Source: Pagrus major
Lineage: Eukaryota; Chordata; Actinopteri; Spariformes; Sparidae
Reading direction: 5' to 3'
DNA length: 64,000 nt
Assembly (NCBI RefSeq): GCF_040436345.1
Contig: NC_133235.1
Location: forward strand, 23,274,660-23,338,659
A program made the translations under genes and the position numbers. Below are positions 40,001-51,141 of this stretch, in pieces (within the stretch, counting starts at the first letter, position 1; each line of letters opens with the position of its first letter). The notes beneath the pieces are model-generated. The model saw nothing but the letters and a program-made list of their open reading frames with translations, was not told the DNA's origin and made no database searches.

Positions 40001-42860
40001 TGTCACATCATCATGGTTTTCAGTTTTGTTTTTAAAAGTGAAAATGAAAGTTTCAATGCCACCATAACCATATTGTGCAGTCCTAACTGATATTCTCACT
40101 GCAAGGTGACTAATACAAGATATAATTAATCACAATATTAGATAACACCTTTTCTGGGTCCATTGCTGTACCTGTCTGGTAGTTCTGAATATTTCTAGTG
40201 TTAAATCAAGAGAGAAGAAAGCCTGAACACTGTTGCTGGCTGTGGATTGTGGAGGCAGCTGATGGCATTTGACTGTGGGTCATATGACACAATGGGTGCT
40301 ACAAAGTGAAAGCGTTATTCTACAGTGAAACATCAGTTTTCTCCGAGTGATTGCAACAATCCACCTCCACATACAGCACCAATACATTTGATGGTGACCA
40401 GTTTAGTTGACACTCTGTCAGGTTACTTATTTCTGGAATGTTTTCTAGCTGCAGGGACTCCTTTGCCTCAGTTTCTGATCCCAGTCTTGGCACTCACGGC
40501 GTTTACTGGACTTATCATAATCAGCCTCCTCCTCTCCAAAAGGCTCGGTGAGTAAATAAGATTTTATTACTTTCCGTTTGGATAATAGTAAAACAAGTTG
40601 TACAGCCTTTAATCACAGTTAGATTCCCAAAAGCACCCTTACATCAAAAATATCTTATAATATGCAGTAATCAAACATTCTTTATATCTGCTTTACTTTA
40701 GTGCCTCATTTACCCGCATGAAATGCAGCATAACTTGGGTTCATTTTCACACATGTCCTGTCACATGATTTTGGTATGGGCTCTCACACTCACGGGGAAA
40801 TGTAAAGCATAGTCATGTGTTTTGTCTTTCTCTCACTCTCTGCCTAGGTCTGAGGCACCCTGGAGGTAAGACAACAACACTCCCTATGTTTTCTCTGAGC
40901 TCACTGCAGACTGGAGACTTCTCTGTTAACAGTCATGGGAGAAGACAGTCAGAGAGTTAAATATTAAATCAAATCCAAACAATATCCCCCTAGGATGGGC
41001 ATGTTCTTTTCATTTTCAAGGTGTTGGTGTCATTCAGGGTTACTGTGTATCCAGTAAGACCTCAGTTTTATTATAACTGAGTATGACTGCAATTGCAGGT
41101 CAGCTGTTGACACAGGGATGACTTTGTTAATGTTCAGAAGATTTTTATAAGTGATACGCAATAATCTTGAACAGTGACCTAGAGGTAGGCTGTTCACATT
41201 TGGTATCAACATAAGTCCTGAGTGATCTGATTACAAGTGCACAGCTGTAAGTAAAGGTGTGAACACCCCAAGATGCATCGAGGATGCATTTGAGATCCGA
41301 TCACTCAGACCACGTTTGGAGGTCTTCTGGGCCGCATGTGACCACATTCTTTTCGCAGTGTGTACCCACACGTGTCCCGGGCCACATTGAAGGACCGCCT
41401 ACTCAACTGATGTCCTCCACTAAACAAGGAGAAGTCACAACAACAGGCAAACTAACCACTGAACTAGTGACAGCAATATCCCCAGACTCCCTATAGAAAT
41501 TGCATGATTTTAAGAGTTGTTGAGTGAAGAAAAACTTGACAAACTTTGCAAAACTTTGCCACGACAAATTCAAAATCATTAATGCCTTCTTTTAAATTTG
41601 GCGTGAAATGGAATACATTAAGTTTTTTCTTTCCTTGTGAAAAGTGTCAGTTTGTCACAGCAACACTGTCCCAGCCCCTCTGCTTCTGTGTCTGAAGTGC
41701 ATCTTAACTCCCACTGATTTTATCCATTACACTCAATTTATGGAAGAAGACAATATTTTATTGTAGGTAAACATGTCATGTTTTACGAATACAGTTAACG
41801 GTAACTAATATAGGAAACTGTGGAGAAAGTCCCCAGACTCCCTTTAAAATTCACTCAATTTTGTGAGTTGTGGAGTTAGGAGAAACTTATAAACTTTGTG
41901 AAATGCTGTCCACGACTAATTATTAAGTATTTGGGCCTCCTTGTTAATTCGGCAAATCTTTATTTTAAAAAAATATTGTATCCGTTTGTTTCATTGATGT
42001 GCGTGTTTATTTGCATATAGAGCGGTGCGTGAGATCCGTTCACAAGGGGTCCAGACATACGCTGATCAGGCATAACATAATGACCACCTGCCTAATATTG
42101 TGAAGGTTCCCCTTGTACAGCCAAAACAGCTCTGACCTGTCGAGACATGGACTTAAGACCTCTGAGGGTGTCCTGTGGTGTCTGGCACCAGGGTGTTTTA
42201 TAGTGGATCCTCTGGGTCCTGTATGTTGGGGGGTGGGGCCTCCATGGATCAGACCTGCTCCGGCACGTCTTACAGATTGGGATCTGGGGAATTTGGAGGC
42301 CCGGTCAACACCTTGGGCCCTTTATTGTGTTCCTCGAGCTGTTCCTGAGCAGTGTCTGTGTGTGTCAGGGCACATTGTCCTGCTGGGGGGCCACTGCCAT
42401 CGGGTAGTGTTGTTGTGATGAGGGGGTGTACTTGGTCCACAACAGTGTTTGGATGGGTGGTGCGTGTCAAGTGGCATTCACATGAATGCCAGCACCCAAG
42501 GTTTCCCAGCAGAACATCGCATTGTGATGAGATGATCAATGTTATTCATGTCACCTGTCAGTGGTTTTAATGTTGTGGCTGATCGGTGTATGTCGAGACG
42601 CGTGTTAATGCCAGGTGTGAACTGATGGGTGTTAAGCTGTCTGCTTGTGATCGGATCACTCAGGACGCATGTTGATACCAAATGTGAACAGCCTCTTAGA
42701 GTGTGCAGCTCATTATGTTAGCTTTCTTTTTTCCTTTTATGAATGTCAGCCTAATCTCTTTGATTTCCTTGCAGGTGTTATTGGCTCTGTTATACATTAT
42801 CCGAAGGACATGACTGAAATGGCTCCAGAGGTAAAGGCCAATGGTTACCGCACCCTTTAA
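37097..42860 (+). CDS. EPCR-like / MHC class I-like single-pass membrane protein
   Basis: Six coding exons, all introns phase 1: 37097-37166, 38343-38525, 38616-38873, 40455-40547, 40848-40865, 42775-42860; 708 nt, 235 aa. Exon 1 is a signal peptide ending near LGFPAP. Exon 2 gives a short segment (25-84). Exon 3 is a clear MHC-I alpha2-like domain: HTVLRSREC (Cys95), FYDGTVYLSLD, TWTAQVPQAQALK, then LQEGC (Cys156), the usual disulfide pair on the sheet and helix. Exon 4 encodes a transmembrane helix (about 177-197). There is no Ig-like alpha3 domain. N-glycosylation sites N79 and N86. Absence of alpha3 with direct passage to the membrane is the EPCR (PROCR) layout, but the alpha1-like exon is only about 60 residues against about 90 normally. 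It is a type I receptor or ligand-presenting relative; orthology to PROCR is not proven. Confidence 0.75.
37319..37611. repeat. TTAA-flanked (piggyBac-like) MITE in intron 1
   Basis: TTAA target copies at 37,319-37,322 and 37,608-37,611 flank a 285-base non-coding element with imperfect ends AGGTGC and GCCCCT (inverted AGGGGC). Internal marks include GGGGAAGAGAAAGCTCTGCC and TTGGCGGACCCCGCCACC. The clean TTAA ends suggest it was mobilised by a piggyBac-type transposase. Confidence 0.65.
38927..39596. repeat. MITE split by another repeat, EPCR-like gene intron 3
   Basis: The outer element begins TTAAAGGGCAGGTGTAGGATTTAGG near 38,927 and ends CTGAACCCTACACACTGGACC near 39,590 (inverted GTGTAGGATT/CCTACACAC ends). 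The middle, about 39,010-39,470, is an unrelated repeat holding GCCATCAAAATGTAAAGTCTATGGG. Both look like short non-autonomous DNA elements of teleost type. Confidence 0.5.
39795..40095. repeat. MITE in EPCR-like gene intron 3
   Basis: Runs from GAGCTGCACAATCAGTCAATC and GAAATATGGCTAAGTGCAATATCC to CCATATTGTGCAGTCCTAAC; the ends are short inverted TGCACAAT/ATTGTGCAG repeats. Non-coding, fairly old. Confidence 0.5.
41183..42705. mobile_element. Long-TIR DNA transposon (hAT-like) in the last intron of the EPCR-like gene
   Basis: The left end GGTAGGCTGTTCACATTTGG.. and the right end (reverse complement GAGGCTGTTCACATTTGG..) match for about 80 bases, including ATCAACAT and CCTGAGTGATC(C/T)GAT. 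Target duplications were not clear (8-base flanks only partly alike). The interior has no intact transposase and holds a separate Tc1-like insertion. Superfamily assignment is tentative. Confidence 0.65.
42059..42590 (-). mobile_element. Internally deleted Tc1/mariner element nested in the long-TIR element
   Basis: The ends ACGCTGATCAGGCATAAC (left) and GTTGTGGCTGATCGGTGT (right) are the inverted repeats of a very common fish Tc1-like family, flanked by TA. On the minus strand 42,270-42,539 still reads recognisable transposase: a VDQVHPL segment, an EEHNKGPKVLTGPP segment and PPNSPDPN, the region around the third catalytic acid (family PPNSPDLNPIE). At 530 bases it is under half the family's length; the DNA-binding half is missing, so it is non-autonomous. 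Confidence 0.85.
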
Positions 42861-43600
42861 TTAAAAAAGTTCCAGCTGGTCAACGGGGTCACGTTTGAGC
42901 TTGCTGCTCCATTTCTACTGCTGAATGTCTTCTTTACTGATTCAACACAGTGAGTTTATAGACTGTGTTGCTCCATGAATGTGACCAAACCTTTAGCTGA
43001 TGTTTCATACAGTGAGCTGTTGGTACATCTGTGACCAACATTATCGTATGCACTTTAATGCATGTATCACACTTTATATGGTGTTTTTATTGCATATACT
43101 TTCAAAACGTGCACATATACACATACAGACACACACAAAGAAATGTAAATATATTCACCAGCTACAGCAATGTACAAGCTTCTTTTTGCACTGTAACTGT
43201 AAGGGCAGACATTTTCATGGTCTTAATTCCTGGAGTAAGCAACGCAAGTAAACAAATGTACAATGGACATGTTCTCTTTCAAGCACACACAGTATCTATT
43301 GTGAGTTAAGACATACAATTTCACAAACTGTCTTATCAATCTGTAGATAAAGCCCTGCTGAAATCAAGTGTTTTGCCACGGATAGGCCATTCACAGAGAA
43401 ACTCTGCCAAACACTGGATTGACTAAGTCTGTAGTTATTCAAACAGTCTGACTGTTTTGGTAAAAACTGGTTAATTTGGTAAAATATATTTCTCTGTGAT
43501 ACTGTACATTGTTGTGAGTGTCTGTGTTTTTCCCTGTTGTTTGTTCATGTAAGATGTAAAGAAACTGTTCAATTAAAGATACTTTTATGGCATGTTTGCT
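42861..43600 (+). other. Probable 3' UTR of the EPCR-like gene
   Basis: Continuous sequence after the stop with no repeat and an ATTAAA poly(A) signal variant at 43,572-43,577, followed by a GT-rich stretch (GGCATGTTTGC). That gives a 3' UTR of about 730 bases. Confidence 0.5.
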
Positions 43601-45000
43601 TTATATTGTCAGATTTATTATTTCACTTAATATCTGCGATATAAGGAAAACTGATTTTAAGGCAAATTCCAAAATTGACTTTAAAAAAAAAAAAAAAATT
43701 CTGGACAGTTAATTTATGTTTTGGTAGCTCAGTCTCTTAACCATCTAATTAAAAGGATTATCTGAAATGAAGCACTTGTTACAAGCAGTTTTAGTGTTGC
43801 CTAGTTCTTTTGTTTAGTGCTTTACTCACCCTCGTAAAATACTGATGAGGTGGTTTATAACCAAAGGGAAGTGAGTAGGACATTTGCACCTCATCAGTGA
43901 TCATTGAGTTATAAAAAATGTCAGACTTTCAAGTGTATGTAATGGTTTCATGGTGGTTAAGAAGTTTAGACTTTTGAAACTCATACATTCAAGCATCTAA
44001 TTTGTCCGTTCATGGTGATCCCAAGATAATTGTGCCTGATTACACCTTTAATGCCGAAGTTAATGAATGAACGAATGAGGTTTAGTAGAAATCCACTGGT
44101 AATGAATGCTGTCAATTTATTTTCGTTCCAGGAACATATGCTTCCTGGTTGATGCAGTCACAACATTTTATGTTATTGCAGGTCAATAATCTCCAAAACA
44201 TAACTCTAGTTGTATCTTTTTGGGCTTTGATCATATTTTAGCATTAGAGCACACCATCCATATTATGCATGCGGTGAGATTTTCACTTAATTGATCAGTC
44301 GTTTAATCCCATTAATGTAATTTAACACAAACATTTTGGGTACAGAATCAATCTTTGCTTCTAATCAAAGAGCAGTCACGCAATTATTACTTTGATAGGA
44401 AAATTTAGCATTAATCAACTGTAAAGGAAAAAGAAGAATCCAATATCAGTATTACTACCTCTCCAAAAATCACATTTTCAATCGCTGACAATACTTCATG
44501 TGGAGTACTATTAACAGAAAGTGAAATGGGAGTGAATTTTATTTCTTTTTACAACTGATCAGCTGTGAATGGCTCAACCATTTGCTTTGTTATCTTATCC
44601 TGCAGATTGTGAGAAGTCTTTTATTTTCTTAATCCAATCAGACTACAGTATGCACTACAGCCTATGTTATATTTACATTTAAAGATATATTCCAGTATAA
44701 AATGAGTCCTCTATTGACGTATCCCTTCAACTTTATAATATAATATAATATAATATAATATAATATAATATAGTATAATCAGACACACATTTGTTTTACT
44801 GCAGCTGTGCACGTGATCTTAACATTGAGTTTTTCTGTGATTATATGGCCTTCAAATATATTATATATAAGACATTTAATAAATATCTGTCTGACATTTC
44901 AAAGTGAAGCAACCTACACTGCATTTTCCTCAGAAAATGTTTTTCCTTCGTCATGTATTTTGATTTTTACTACCCTAATATCCTCTTGTGGCCGGCAGAT
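43601..45000. other. Spacer before cdc20
   Basis: AT-rich and without exons on either strand. An (ATAAT)n microsatellite lies at about 44,733-44,773. The two A/T homopolymer runs near 43,683 and the short ORFs carry no coding signature. Confidence 0.45.
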
Positions 45001-45059
45001 GGCGGTAGATTTTTGGGGCGGAGGATTGTCTTCCGGCGTTGAGCTTTCAGGAAGTTCCC

Positions 45060-45200
45060 TTCAACCAATCAGATAACCGCATTCGTAGGCGTTACCATAG
45101 GAATGCCATGGCGATAACGGTGCCTCCTTGAATGAACCAATCACAGGGGCGCTTTCTGGGATTTAAACGGTGTGGCGTCATCGGCACCAAATTCAAACTT
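45060..45200 (+). promoter_or_regulatory. cdc20 promoter: two CCAAT boxes and a CHR-like element
   Basis: CCAAT boxes are at 45,065-45,069 and 45,137-45,141 (72 bases apart), and TTCAAA at 45,192-45,197 is the inverse of the CHR core TTTGAA. Tandem CCAAT boxes plus a CHR near the start site are the known hallmark of G2/M genes controlled by NF-Y and the DREAM/B-Myb-MuvB complexes, and mammalian CDC20 has this arrangement. Motifs are seen; function is inferred from the family. Confidence 0.55.
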
Positions 45201-45209
45201 CGGAGAGCG

Positions 45210-45329
45210 ACGAGAGAGAGAAAGGCCAGTGCTGCTGCAGCGTACGCCACGTTTTCTGGAAGAGGAGAGCTCATTTTGATTGTTGTGAAGTGTACAAGTG
45301 GCACATTTTGTTTCGGTTAAACATCGCAG
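45210..45329 (+). other. cdc20 non-coding first exon (approximate start)
   Basis: Ends at a good donor, CGCAG then GTATGT at 45,330. The matching acceptor is TGTACAG before 45,594. The transcription start is not determined; it should lie just downstream of the CHR-like element. Confidence 0.5.
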
Positions 45330-45615
45330 GTATGTCTCAGATTACTACATACTGGTAATTAAACTTTTAAAGCGGTTAATGCTACTGAATCTTATGCTAA
45401 CTTGTGCTTGTTTACTTTACGTGAGGTTAACTGCATTCGTACCTAACTAACTAACTGAAGTGGGAACGTAAGCTGTGTCTGAAATGTAGTTTAAGTTTAA
45501 TTTAAGCTAACTCTGAGACCCTCTCAGCGGTGGCTTATATTAGCATGTTGCTGTTGCACATCGGACTCACTCTTCATTTGTCCTGATGTACAGGTCGTGT
45601 GAAAACCTGGACAAA

Positions 45616-48600
45616 ATGGCGCAGTTTGGTTTCGAGAATGACATCCACAGTATCTTGAAGCTGGACATGCCCATCACAAACGCTCCCATGGCGAGGTGGC
45701 AGAGGAAGGCCAGCTCATCAAACACATCCGCCCTGAACGGTCTGTCGCCCGGTAAATCTGCCAATTCGTCGCTGAGTTCATCAAAAACACCGAGCAAAAC
45801 ACCAGGTAATGTGTGCCCAGTGCAGTCATCCAACTTGAGGCTTAAAGCTCAAAGGTCGGGCCCTTCCTGTATTTTGTTTTTCATGCAGCAGTCTAGCAAG
45901 TGTTTGATTTAAGTGAACCTTAAGTTTCAGTCTGGCTCTTTAAAATCCCAATTTTACGTTTGTGCTGTCTGAGAGTGGATTAATTGACTTGAATTTTAAT
46001 GTTGTGATTGTTTTTTTTTTTTTTTAAAGATCTACTTGGATGTTTTAAAGTTTCAAATGAATTTATGTCAACATCTGACCTTTTTTACAAAGCAGGTTTC
46101 ATTGTTTTCATAGGCAGTTTTCTGTGGAAAAATGGGTGCGATCTAATATTTCAAATGTTAAACGTTTGTTTGTTTGTTTTTTTTTGTATCGTAGGCAAAA
46201 ATAAAAAACAAACACCCTCTAAGATGGGAGGCGACCGCTTCATTCCCACCCGAAACGGCAAACAAATGGATGTCGCAAGTTTCCTGCTGTCAAAGGAGAA
46301 TGAGCCTGTGGACGCAAACAATCCAGGAGGATCATCAGTAAGTTATTCTGATACATCCACCTTTTTTTATACATTTTGTAAATTGAGAATTTAATTGATT
46401 AACGCTAAAACTCTATTTTTTAAAGGAAAGCCAGAAGGCCTTGTCTATGTCACTAAATGGATACAACATTGAAGACGCAAAGATCCTGCACCTTGGAGGG
46501 AAGCCCCTGAATGCTCCGGAGGGTAAGGCTGTTTGAATGCTTGGCAGGAATATTGCATGACTACAGAGAGCAAGTCTTTAAATTTATTGTTCGCTTTTTT
46601 GGGGTCTAATTTACAGGCTATCAAAACAACTTGAAAGTCCTCTACAGTCAGGCTATAACGCCTGCCTCTATGAAGAAGACCAGATATATATCTTCAACTC
46701 CTGACAGGATCTTGGATGCTCCTGAGCTTCGAAATGATTTTTGTAAGTTTGCTTTTCCTGATGACATCCATTCATGAAAATATTTTATACTTAACCAACA
46801 GCTATGTATGCATAACTTGTCACATCTTGGATTTAGAGCAATCCAGTGAGGCTGCATGTTAGTACAGTGTTAGTCTTTGTGTTTGAATATAAAGATTTTA
46901 TGTGTATTTTTGAGCTTTATGCCACAAAGCACTCCTGTAAACCTAGCAAACATTTATTTGGTGGTTTTTCTTCCAGATTTGAATTTGCTTGACTGGAGTA
47001 GTCGAAATATCATGGCTGTGGCGCTTCATAACAGTGTTTACCTGTGGGATGCCACTCAAGGAGACATCATTCTTCTCATGAAGCTGGAGCGAGAGGAAGA
47101 CTACATCTGCTCACTGTCTTGGACCAAAGAGGGAAGCTACCTGGCCATCGGCACCAGTGACTGCAAAGTTCAGGTCAGTGTGCTAATGAACACATCAGCT
47201 CCGTTCATAGGGACGCATGGAACTCAAAGAACTGTTACGTAATTGTTTGTATTCATACATATTTGTCTCCTTTTTTTTTTAGTTGTGGGATGTTGAAAAC
47301 CAGAAGCGTTTGCGCAGCATGGCCAGCCACACGGCTCGAGTTGGAAGCCTGAGCTGGAATGACCATGTTCTCTCCAGGTACAGTTGTTTCTTCACCTGTT
47401 TATAAAAGATTAAATTTCCAGTGTTGTGTTTTGGACTCAAATGTAATGTTTCCTTCTTAGTGGCTCGAGATCAGGACACATCCACCATCATGATGTGCGG
47501 GTGGCAGAACATCACATCTCCACGCTCACTGGTCACTCACAGGAGGTTTGTGGGCTGCAGTGGTCCCCCGATGGCCGATACCTGGCCAGTGGAGGCAATG
47601 ACAACTTGGTGTGTGTATGGTCCCGTGCGCAGTCGCAGCCGGTCCGCTGCTGGAGTGAACATCAAGGAGCTGTGAAGGTGAGGGACTTCATACCTGAACT
47701 GGCAGACATCATCAGAATGCAAATTAGACATTTTTAAAACTGCCAGGATAAAGTGATAATACTTGTTCTTCTGCTGTAGATCGTGCTGAGTTTGAAATTC
47801 ACTTTTGGATATGTTGTCACTATTTCAGGCTTTGGCCTGGTGTTCGTGGCAGCCAAGTATACTTGCAACTGGAGGTGGGACCAGCGACCGTCACATCCGC
47901 ATCTGGAATGTAAACAGCGGCTCCTGCATCAGCTCTCTTGACACTCAGTCTCAGGTAACTACACACTTTTAGATCGTTTTTAGGTTCAATGCTTATTCTA
48001 GTTGAAAATGTACTTAAAGATATAATATGTAACATCTCTGGATTAAAATGTCTAAAAACAACTAGACCTCTTTTGTATATGTTGTTGAGTTGTGTACTTG
48101 CATTATCCCAAATGTTTCCAACAATGTTCAAACATCGAAAACCCTATTTTATTAAAGCTAATGGTGAATTTCGTTTGGTTGCTATCACTTTGTGAGGGAG
48201 GAAGTTGGATGTGAATAAAACTTACGTACGTACCTAGTCTGTGAGCATTTCTGCTCAGTCTGTAGAATTTCATCGGCAATGTTGGTGGTTTTAACAACGA
48301 AGACGGCAACTCCCACGATGCCACACTGTTTACGTGTATTGTTTTGATTGAGAGACCCCATGGTAGAGATTATAAACTGTTTAATTTGGAAATTGTTTTA
48401 ACTTGGAGGTGACGATGAAAGTCTTTCCTCAAATCGCATATCTTTACTTTTCAGATCTCGTCACTGGCTTTTGCGCCCAACTACAAGGAGCTGGTCTCTG
48501 CCCATGGCTATGCCCACAACAGCGTCGTTATCTGGAAGTACCCCTCTCTCACCAAGGTTGCAGAGCTCAACGGTAAGTACTTATTATTTTATTTTTGACT

Positions 48601-48880
48601 GGCTCTGTACTTCACACGTAATTTACTTTAAAGGGAACATTCAGTGAAGTGCTGTACATCACGTTTTCTTGTATTAACACAGTTAATGCTTTTTATTTTA
48701 GGCCACGAGGACAGAGTCCTGAGCCTGACGATGAGCCCAGACTGCTCTTCCATTGCGACTGTCGCTGGAGACGAGACTATTCGTCTGTGGAAGTGCTTTG
48801 AAGTGGATCCCGTAAAGAAGGCAGCCAAAGAGAGGATGGTCAAATCAACTAGCGGTGTCATCCACCAGTCAATCAGATAA
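45616..48880 (+). CDS. cdc20: Cell division cycle protein 20 (APC/C co-activator)
   Basis: WD40 activator of the anaphase-promoting complex and target of the spindle checkpoint. Ten coding exons: 45616-45805, 46195-46337, 46426-46522, 46617-46742, 46977-47173, 47283-47377, 47461-47677, 47829-47954, 48455-48572, 48702-48880; 1488 nt, 495 aa (human 499). Motifs: C-box DRFIPTR (77-83, binds APC/C), KEN box (97-99), the Mad2-binding stretch KVLYSQ, seven WD40 blades (e.g. [71 protein letters not shown]) and the terminal Ile-Arg tail. The human CRY box cysteine is Thr here (TRYISS). The ATG follows a non-coding first exon; an AATAAA signal lies 62 bases past the stop. Confidence 0.97.
48014..48320. 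repeat. MITE in a cdc20 intron
   Basis: Carries AAAGATATAATATGTAACATC and TTATCCCAAATGTTTCCAACAATGTTCAAA, with an ATTTTATTAAAGCTAATGG core. The same family lies reversed at about 56,600-57,060. Non-coding, in the intron before exon 48,455-48,572. Confidence 0.5.
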
Positions 48881-48941
48881 TTAGGTTTTGAGGTTTTTTG
48901 ATCTATGAAATCAATTGTATGCAAAGGTTTTATTTATCTAC

Positions 48942-48947
48942 AATAAA
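48942..48947 (+). terminator. cdc20 poly(A) signal
   Basis: AATAAA, 62 bases after the stop codon, followed by a GT-rich region (CAGTGTTTTCG, GTGGTGTTGGGGGTTGTTGG). Very likely the main cleavage signal. Confidence 0.8.
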
Positions 48948-48959
48948 GATTTCCCCCCA

Positions 48960-50670
48960 GTGTTTTCGCCTTTAAGTGGCAACTTTACTTCTCTGATCAG
49001 TGGTGTTGGGGGTTGTTGGTCTCCGTTGTACTTTACCACATTAGGCCTGTATAAACAAGTGTTTAGTGTTGGCTTTTAAGCAGTTCTGTTTTTTGAAGTG
49101 TATTTATGACCTTCACTTGGCTTTTATTGTAATTCTGATGCATTGTATACAGTAAGATGGGTTATAAATAAATGGTTTGTTCCCCATGTGTGGTTTGTCA
49201 GTTTAAAGGCATCTTTTTTTTTTTTTTTTTCTTCCGTGTTGCAAACTGTAGGACTAGGGCAAGTAATAAGATGTAGCGAAAGACATTTTATATTAATCGC
49301 AGCATCTTCACACCTGCCAGAATAGAAATGGTGTGCTTATCCTGCAAACTGTTAAGTAATAGACCTGTGTTGGTGGTAGAGAAGCTGTGGTCTAAGACTG
49401 GTTTAAAACCTGTTTAGTGTCACAATGACTGAAACTGCAGTGCTGTACTTCTGATAATTTTGCATTTGTGGTTTAGTCTGAACCTGCTGAGTCCCGTAGA
49501 CGGATCGTCTGAGGTTTAATTTAAACCTGCTGCAGACCCAGGTTAAAGACGTTTGACACGAGGACAGATCTATACAGCTCAGTTTTTTATGGTTTACCAG
49601 GTATGTTCTCTTCAAGTTAACACTACATTCACACATCAAATTTCATTTCAAATATCATTACAACCATCTAGTGTCGCACACATTCATTTTTGATGCTAGA
49701 AACAGGCTTTTTGTTTAGATTATTTTTTTTCCATCAAGACTGATGTCTCTTTAGATGGAGATGGAGATTCAATCGCAGATGTTGGAGGCCGTCTAAAACG
49801 TTTTTTCACCTGAGCTCTGATGTTCCCAACACTTTTCAACACGAAATGATGCCCTTGCTTATTTACCATTATGTTGCTTACAACAACAGGATTTTAAAAA
49901 ACTACATTCTCATTTGTTTTTTCCTGTCTTTTTTCTTGTTAGCTAATTGTGCCTGTGCACATTATTTTCAGTCAAGTCTTTCATTGGGCCTCTATTTGCC
50001 TGTTTGGACACACATGGTGTAGAAAATCCTAAAAAACCTGGATCAGATTTATGTGAGGTGAAACATTTAGAAACAAAATAATAAAATATTTAGAGTTTTT
50101 ATTTCTGTTTAAGTCAGAAACAAGTTAATCTATTGGACATTGTGAGGGGTTAACCAACATTTAAACAGCTTCTGGATACATCTAAACATCCACTCATTCA
50201 GTTTTTATGAATAAGATCAATTTCTAAAAAGGCTAGCAGTGCTTCAAATCTTCATCCTCCCTCCTCTGCACATGTGTAAACAACAACAGTAGAAACCTCG
50301 TACATTTATCAATCTTAAGACACATTCTGCAGTGATATTCAGAAACAGACGTCTACAGCACACTTTTTATTTTATCCTAATTTAATAGAAAAGCACTTTA
50401 TTTCTATTATCGTTATGCACACAGTGTGCTGCGAGAAAAGACCGTACAGTCTTGCAAAACTCAGAATGGATTCATATGGATGAACATTCAAAGCAGTGTA
50501 TATGTCACTACCTAATTATGCAAAAATGCAAAATGCATCAATACTGTAATATACAGTATAACATTTCTTTTCCACAATTCTTAAAATTGAAAAATTGAGG
50601 TGTGGTATGTGTCTTACAAAGAGCACACCACAGTTGCTTTCCAAATGACACAGACCTTTATCTAAAATGT
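48960..50670. other. Spacer between convergent cdc20 and elovl1
   Basis: No exon seen on either strand; AT-rich with a T run at 49,210-49,230. No clear transposon ends were recognised. Both neighbouring genes end into it. Confidence 0.45.
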
Positions 50671-50672
50671 AT

Positions 50673-50678
50673 TTTATT
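50673..50678 (-). terminator. Candidate elovl1 poly(A) signal
   Basis: TTTATT on the plus strand, so AATAAA for elovl1, about 460 bases past its stop codon. Other candidates further left cannot be excluded. Confidence 0.4.
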
Positions 50679-51141
50679 TGAAAAGATAAATAAAGAAAAA
50701 AAAACAGAAAAAACTAAATATTTGACATTTACAATGTAACTTAGTAGCAGTTATTTAAATGTGCTAGCCTTCAGTGGAAACTGTGCGATTCTCCCAAGCG
50801 ACAAAGTCATGCCAGCCAAACAGCGGTTAGTGTAAGTCGAACTTGCGTGGGTCGAAAAATACTATCAGTGAGAAAACGAGCACCAATTGTCGTCATACAG
50901 TGTTCATCACAGTTAATAGATTTCGCAATAACTAACAAACACAATGTGGCAAAGTAGAGATCACCGGCAAAACACGACATGCCATTCATATCCCAACAAG
51001 TGTGCTTAAGAAAAACTATGATTATATACACAATTATGAAGTTTAGAAGTAGCATATTGAAATCTGTGCAGTTCCAACGTGCTCCTGCATATGAATGACA
51101 TAGCTCTCCAGAGCCTCCTTCTCATTTCCAGAGTCACAAAG

